From Solirubrobacter phytolaccae (lineage in GTDB: Bacteria; Actinomycetota; Thermoleophilia; Solirubrobacterales; Solirubrobacteraceae), in assembly GCF_027587195.1 (NCBI RefSeq), contig NZ_JAPDDP010000075.1:1-37043 (forward strand): a stretch of 37,043 nucleotides of DNA. The letters are read 5' to 3'. The notes below the pieces were generated by a model that saw only the letters and a program-made list of their open reading frames with translations, had not been told where the DNA came from and ran no database searches. Shown here piece by piece: positions 33,310 to 37,043 of the stretch. Position numbers and translations under genes: made by a program. The first letter of the stretch is position 1, and each line of letters starts with the position of its first letter.

Positions 33310-34083
33310 GTGAGCTACCCCATCTGCGTCACGTGCGGGGTGCAGTACGGCGGTTCGGTGTCCTCCTGCCCGGTCTGCGAGGACGCCCGCCAGTACGTGC
33401 CGGTGAGCGGTCAGGAGTGGACGTCGCTCGAGGCGCTGCGGTCCGCGCACCGCAATGCGCTCCGCGACGAGCACGGGTTCCTCGGGATCGGCACGGAGCC
33501 GAAGTTCGGGATCGGGCAGCGCGCGCTGCTGGTCGAGGACGTGCTCTGGGACTGCGTCACGCTGCTCGACGACGAGACCGCGTCCCGGGTCGGCGCGCTG
33601 CGCGCGATCGCGATCTCGCACCCGCACTACTACTCCTCGATGGTCGAGTGGGCGCGTGCCTTCGACTGCCCGGTGCTGATCCACGAGGCCGATCGCGAGT
33701 GGGTCATGCGCCCGGACGCCGCGATCGAGTACTGGTCCGGCGACACGTACGACCTTGGTCGGGGAATGACGCTGATCCGCTGCGGCGGGCACTTCGCCGG
33801 CGGTACCGTCCTGCACCGAGAGACCGATCTCTTCGCCGGCGACATCGTCCAGGTCATCCCGGACCGGGCGTGGGTCGCGTTCATGTACTCGTTCCCGAAC
33901 TTCATCCCGCTGCCGGGAGCGTCCGTGCAGGCCGTGGGCGCCGCTCTGGCACCGTTTGCCTTCGAGCGCATCTACGGCGCATGGTGGGGAGCCGTCATCG
34001 AAGGCGACGGGAGCAATATCGTCCGCCGCTCAGTTGAGCGATACGTCGCCGCGCTGGACGGGAATCTGATGTACCGACCCTGA
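33310..34083 (+). CDS. MBL-fold protein with N-terminal zinc-ribbon-like motif
   Basis: 257 residues from a GTG at 33310. The N-terminus has CVTC (residues 6-9) and CPVC (about 20-23), a zinc ribbon. HPHYYSSMVEW is the metallo-beta-lactamase metal site, partly changed from HxHxDH, and CGGHFAGGTVLH is the next His motif. It is a likely metal-dependent hydrolase or nuclease. Divergent from the GxGD gene, 28 bp between starts. Substrate unknown. Confidence 0.82.
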   Translation: MSYPICVTCGVQYGGSVSSCPVCEDARQYVPVSGQEWTSLEALRSAHRNALRDEHGFLGIGTEPKFGIGQRALLVEDVLWDCVTLLDDETASRVGALRAIAISHPHYYSSMVEWARAFDCPVLIHEADREWVMRPDAAIEYWSGDTYDLGRGMTLIRCGGHFAGGTVLHRETDLFAGDIVQVIPDRAWVAFMYSFPNFIPLPGASVQAVGAALAPFAFERIYGAWWGAVIEGDGSNIVRRSVERYVAALDGNLMYRP

Positions 34084-34104
34084 CTTGGGGGTAAGAGAGA
34101 AGAC

Positions 34105-34449
34105 ATGGCTGTCCTGGAACTTGTGAGCTCACGCCCTGACTGGATGGGTGCCCTGACCGTCGCGCTGACGCGCCCGGCGGGCGTCCCGGAGCGCCGCTCG
34201 GGTGAGGATCCCTGGGCTGCGGTCGGCCGCGCCTCGCGCCCGCGCCGCATCTCCGACGACCTCGCGTGGTTGCGCCAGGCGTTCGACGAGCCGTCCGACC
34301 ACGGGCTGAAGGGCCTGGAGGACACGGCCGCCGTCGCCGCCTGGGAGACCGACCACGAGGCCCAAGAGCGGCTCTCGCGCCTGCGTGACCGCCGCGTGCT
34401 CGACGCGGCCGGCTTCCTCCTGCACGAGGAAGAGCGGATCGCGGTCTAG
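34105..34449 (+). CDS. Hypothetical protein, 114 residues
   Basis: 114 residues from the ATG at 34105 after a GGGGGTAAGAGAGA purine tract. The helical segments (DDLAWLRQAFDEP; AWETDHEAQERLSRLRD) have no recognised domain. The C-terminus ends LLHEEERIAV. It is followed directly by the csoR operator, so the two are probably transcribed separately. Function unknown. Confidence 0.7.
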   Translation: MAVLELVSSRPDWMGALTVALTRPAGVPERRSGEDPWAAVGRASRPRRISDDLAWLRQAFDEPSDHGLKGLEDTAAVAAWETDHEAQERLSRLRDRRVLDAAGFLLHEEERIAV

Positions 34450-34450
34450 A

Positions 34451-34475
34451 TACCCCTCGGGGGTAGCGGTAGAAT
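34451..34475 (+). promoter_or_regulatory. CsoR operator between -35 and -10 of csoR
   Basis: TACCCC (34451-34456) and GGGGTA (34460-34465) form a perfect palindrome around TCG, the type of sequence CsoR repressors bind. A -10 box TAGAAT follows at 34470-34475 and the csoR ATG is 7 bases later, at 34482. A -35 would lie at or before the left edge of the palindrome, so bound repressor would block polymerase. The short distance suggests a leaderless transcript. Confidence 0.65.
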
Positions 34476-34481
34476 GGCGGT

Positions 34482-34757
34482 ATGGCCGAGCGCGGCTACA
34501 CCGCCACCAAAGATCAGCTGAACACCCGCCTGGCGCGAATCGAAGGCCAGGTGCGCGGCGTCGCGCGCATGGTCGAGGAAGACCGCTACTGCATCGACGT
34601 GCTGACGCAGATCAGCGCGATCCAGGCGGCCTTGGACAAGGTCGCGCTGGGGCTGTTGGACGGCCACACGCGCCACTGTCTGGTGGGGGGCGCCTCGGAG
34701 GAGGCGTCCGCGGACGAGCTGATGGCCGCGGTCGGTCGGCTCATGCGCCGGGGGTGA
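34482..34757 (+). CDS. csoR: Copper-sensing repressor CsoR
   Basis: 91 residues from the ATG at 34482. It is an all-helical DUF156 repressor. Metal ligands are C37, H62 and C66, the Cys-His-Cys pattern of Cu(I)-sensing CsoR, with Y36 and E79 as second-shell residues. Metal binding releases DNA. No copper exporter or chaperone is adjacent, so its target genes are elsewhere, besides autoregulation through the operator upstream. Length is typical. Confidence 0.9.
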   Translation: MAERGYTATKDQLNTRLARIEGQVRGVARMVEEDRYCIDVLTQISAIQAALDKVALGLLDGHTRHCLVGGASEEASADELMAAVGRLMRRG

Positions 34758-34761
34758 GATA

Positions 34762-35316
34762 ATGGCCGACGTGGCCGTCGATTCCGAGATCTACCGGCTC
34801 ACCGCCGAGCAGTTCCACGTGCTGATCGAATCAGGGAGTTTCGATGAGAAGTCGCGGGTCGAGCTCATCGATGGGGTCCTGCTCGAGATGAGCCCACGCA
34901 CGGCAGAGCACGAGAACGTCATCGCGTGGCTCAATGAGCGGCTGTTCGAGCTCGTTGACCGCGGGCGCTATCAAGTCCGCGTGGGAGCGTCGCTCTCACT
35001 CGGAGACTCAGAGCCTGAGCCCGACGTCTTCGTCATCGATCGAGACGTCGAACGCCCCTATCACCCTGCGACTGCAGCGCTCGTCGTTGAAGTTGCCGTC
35101 TCCTCGCGAACCCGGGACCTGAAGGTCAAACCGCGGCTCTACGCGGGCGCGGGAGTTCCCGTGTATTGGGTCATCGACGTCGAGCGTGAGCGCGCGTTTC
35201 AGCACTCCGATCCGATCGGCGACGAGTACCGGCTCGTCGAGGTCGTCACCGAGCTCACCGCTCCGCATCTCGGACTGACGCTGTCGGTCGCCGACGTGCT
35301 GGCTAGCGCGCGGTAG
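34762..35316 (+). CDS. Uma2-family restriction-like endonuclease
   Basis: 184 residues from the ATG at 34762, 4 bp after csoR. EPDVFVI, VVEVAVSS and LKVKPRLYAGAGVPVYWVID make a PD-(D/E)xK nuclease core typical of Uma2 (DUF820). The family is common in cyanobacteria and some actinobacteria, often in many copies; its role is not settled. Third-position GC is lower than in the neighbours, so it may have been acquired. It overlaps the subtilase end by 14 bases. Confidence 0.86.
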   Translation: MADVAVDSEIYRLTAEQFHVLIESGSFDEKSRVELIDGVLLEMSPRTAEHENVIAWLNERLFELVDRGRYQVRVGASLSLGDSEPEPDVFVIDRDVERPYHPATAALVVEVAVSSRTRDLKVKPRLYAGAGVPVYWVIDVERERAFQHSDPIGDEYRLVEVVTELTAPHLGLTLSVADVLASAR

Positions 35317-36433
35317 CGGCGCCCGCGTCGACCATGCCGGCGCCGTAGGTCTCGTCCGGGCCGGGGACGCCCAGGTCGCGGGCCGTGGCCTTCAGGCGCG
35401 CTTCGATCTGGTCGGGCGTCGGGTTCGGGCCGAGGACGCCGGAGGCGATGATCAGCGCGACGGTCGCGCTGACGTGCGGCGTGGCCATCGAGGTGCCGAA
35501 GTAGTCGGTCGGGTAGCCGAACGTCTGGCGGAGCTTGCTCGTGAGCGTGAGCTGGTAGATCGGGCGGCCGTGCGGGCCGGCCGGGACGCACTGCGGCTGG
35601 TCAGGCAGCGCGGCGTCCTTGCCGCCGCCGGGCGCGACGAGGTCCAGGCCCGGGCCGACGTTCGAGTACACGGCGGCGCAGCCGTGTTCGGTGACGGCGC
35701 CGACGCTGATCACGCCGGGCAGTGCGGCGGGGTAGCCGACGCGCTGGAGCTCGCCGTTCCCGGACGCGGCGACGACGGTGACGTTCTTCGCGCGGGCGGC
35801 GCGGACCGCGGCGGCGATCCGCGGCACCTGCGCCGCGGACGTGGTCGAGGAGCCGAACTCGAACGACAGGTTGATCACTTGCGCGCCCGCTTTGACGGCG
35901 TAGCGGATACCGGCGGCGATCGTGTCCTCGTCGCCCTCACCGCGCGAGTTGAGCACCTTCACGGGGATGATCGTCGCGCCGTAGGCCAGGCCGGTGAGCG
36001 CGACGCCGTTGTTCGTGGACTCGGCGATCGTGCTGATCACGTGCGTGCCGTGCCCGTAGTCGTCGTTCGGGTACTTGTCCTCGCCCTCGCAGGCGTTGAG
36101 GCCGTTGCTCGTGCGCGCGCAGAAGTCGTAGCCGTCGGCGAACCGCAGCTTCTTGAGGTCCGGCGACTTCTTGAAGCGACCGCGGTTCTCGTAGGCGACG
36201 CCGCTGTCGAGCACGGCGATCTCGACGCCCTTACCGCCCGGCCGGCCCGCCGCGAACAGGTTGTCCCACGCGCGCGGGGCGTCGACGCCCGTGCCCGGCA
36301 GGAAGTTCCACTGGTCGGCCTGCCAGCCGAGCCCGCCGATGCCCTTGTCGTCCGGGATCCACGCGTGCGCGCCGGCGGGGAAGACGAGGAGCACCGCGAT
36401 CATCAGGGCGAAAAGGGTGCGCACGGGTCGCAT
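35303..36433 (-). CDS. Secreted subtilisin-like serine protease (S8)
   Basis: 376 residues from the ATG at 36433. The signal peptide is MRPVRTLFALMIAVLLVFPAG with a cleavage site after AHA (residue 24). The catalytic triad is D76 (VLDSG), H128 (GHGTHV) and S315 (GTSMATPH), with N226 (ASGN) as oxyanion residue. Four Cys (105, 115, 252, 282) could form two disulfides. There is no clear long propeptide. It is secreted, substrate unknown. Confidence 0.93.
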   Translation of the reverse strand: MRPVRTLFALMIAVLLVFPAGAHAWIPDDKGIGGLGWQADQWNFLPGTGVDAPRAWDNLFAAGRPGGKGVEIAVLDSGVAYENRGRFKKSPDLKKLRFADGYDFCARTSNGLNACEGEDKYPNDDYGHGTHVISTIAESTNNGVALTGLAYGATIIPVKVLNSRGEGDEDTIAAGIRYAVKAGAQVINLSFEFGSSTTSAAQVPRIAAAVRAARAKNVTVVAASGNGELQRVGYPAALPGVISVGAVTEHGCAAVYSNVGPGLDLVAPGGGKDAALPDQPQCVPAGPHGRPIYQLTLTSKLRQTFGYPTDYFGTSMATPHVSATVALIIASGVLGPNPTPDQIEARLKATARDLGVPGPDETYGAGMVDAGAATAR

Positions 36434-36575
36434 GAGGGTACTGGTGCGCTGTGCGCGCCAACGATGCGGACCGACGCGGCCGCTCCGTCATGACGATGAC
36501 CCGCAACCGGGTCCATCGCGCCGCGCGATCGCTTAGGCTGCGGGCAATGCGGATCATCGACGCCAGGTCGGCGTA

Positions 36576-37043
36576 ATGGCCGAGCGCGTCGAGGAACTCG
36601 CTCAACCCGAAGCCGTGAAGGCTCCGGAGCCGACGGCGGAAGCGCCGGCGCTCGCGCTGCCCACAGCCGGCGAGATGTCGCCCGCCGCCCTGATGGCGAT
36701 GCAACAGGGCATGGGCAACGCGGCCGTGTCCGCGATGCTGCGCGGCCGCCGCGAGTCCTCCAGCACCTTCAGCGCGCTCCCCGGCGCCGCAGGCGGAGCC
36801 GGAGCGGACATGGCGTGGCCGCCCCCGAGCCTGACCGGCCGGCCGGCGACGAACGGCGCCGCGACGGAGACGGCCGGGAACGGGGCCGCGGGAGGGAACG
36901 GCGCAGCCGCCGGACCAGAAGCCGCCGCGCTCTCTGGTGCCAACGGCGCAGCCGCCGGGCTGGGCGCTGCGTCGCCGGAGGCCGCCGCGCTCGCCGGCGC
37001 CAACGGGGCCGCTGCTGGTCCTGAGGCCGCGGCGCTCGCCGGC
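36576..37043 (+). CDS. Ala/Gly repeat-rich protein, N-terminus only
   Basis: 156 codons from the ATG at 36576, open to the end of the window, so the gene is truncated here. Residues 1-35 are Glu/Pro/Ala-rich. Then comes MQQGMGNAAVSAMLRGRRE (42-60), very similar to the 'QxxxGNxAVxxLLR' motif found near the start of many cargo proteins of extracellular contractile injection systems (eCIS). From about 105 there are three copies of a 14-15 residue unit, GANGAAAGPEAAALA, with the middle one carrying a small insertion. Function is not known; cargo of an eCIS is a hypothesis. Confidence 0.7.
   Translation, partial: MAERVEELAQPEAVKAPEPTAEAPALALPTAGEMSPAALMAMQQGMGNAAVSAMLRGRRESSSTFSALPGAAGGAGADMAWPPPSLTGRPATNGAATETAGNGAAGGNGAAAGPEAAALSGANGAAAGLGAASPEAAALAGANGAAAGPEAAALAG

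Noticed and set aside
1-37043. tRNA or rRNA genes
   Set aside because: No cloverleaf or rRNA-like segment was found on reading.

Overview
The window is a very GC-rich, gene-dense bacterial chromosome segment. It has frequent GTG and some TTG starts, GTGA/ATGA stop-start overlaps and strong third-position GC bias. An actinobacterium of the Thermoleophilia type (Solirubrobacter/Conexibacter-like) fits best: form II CO dehydrogenase locus, fused MoaD-MoaE, HTH-molbindin regulator, chemoreceptor, Cpn10 away from GroEL. This placement is inferred from gene content; no rRNA or other marker gene is present.

Layout. 1-1140: a small unknown gene, then a gene-free stretch with a tandem hairpin array (462-654) and a large nested inverted repeat (724-1101). 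1144-4761: lipoprotein, two thioredoxin-fold proteins, a winged-helix protein and a PilZ protein. 4804-18700: a molybdenum block. The plus strand carries coxS-L-M of the form II type, coxD (MoxR ATPase), coxE (VWA) and a chemoreceptor. The minus strand carries a CGVC micro-protein, coxG, a mocA-type cytidylyltransferase, a Crp/Fnr regulator, a 63-residue protein, moeA, moaA and moaC. moaD-moaE (one fused gene) and a HTH-TOBE molybdate sensor run divergently. Together these make pterin precursor, molybdopterin, inserted Mo and the cytidine dinucleotide form that CoxL-type enzymes use, so enzyme and cofactor supply sit together.

18725-29172: amidohydrolase, cysteine dioxygenase, a degenerate sugar transferase, a GT-C membrane glycosyltransferase, lipoprotein, a sulfite-oxidase-like Mo enzyme fused to a cytochrome b561-like membrane domain with a small membrane partner, methyltransferase, DUF2064 and GT2 transferases, divergent epimerase and PfkB kinase, then a GT1 glycosyltransferase. 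29212-33281: two small membrane proteins and a tight minus-strand run of six genes (GxGD membrane protein, acetoacetate decarboxylase-like, Cpn10-like, metallo-beta-lactamase-like, dodecin, NudC). 33310-37043: MBL-fold protein, unknown protein, CsoR with its own operator, Uma2 nuclease, subtilase, and the start of a repeat-rich protein cut by the window end.

The most interesting points are: (1) a 9-helix membrane protein with presenilin/signal-peptide-peptidase-like DxxxVFG and GxGD motifs, rare in bacteria; (2) a 21-bp palindrome found intact inside the coxE reading frame in atypical codons and again in an intergenic terminator-like cluster, resembling an in-frame mobile palindromic element; (3) the hairpin array with conserved linkers and the nested inverted repeat near the start; (4) a possibly leaderless csoR promoter with its operator between -35 and -10; (5) an eCIS-cargo-like N-terminus at the right edge.
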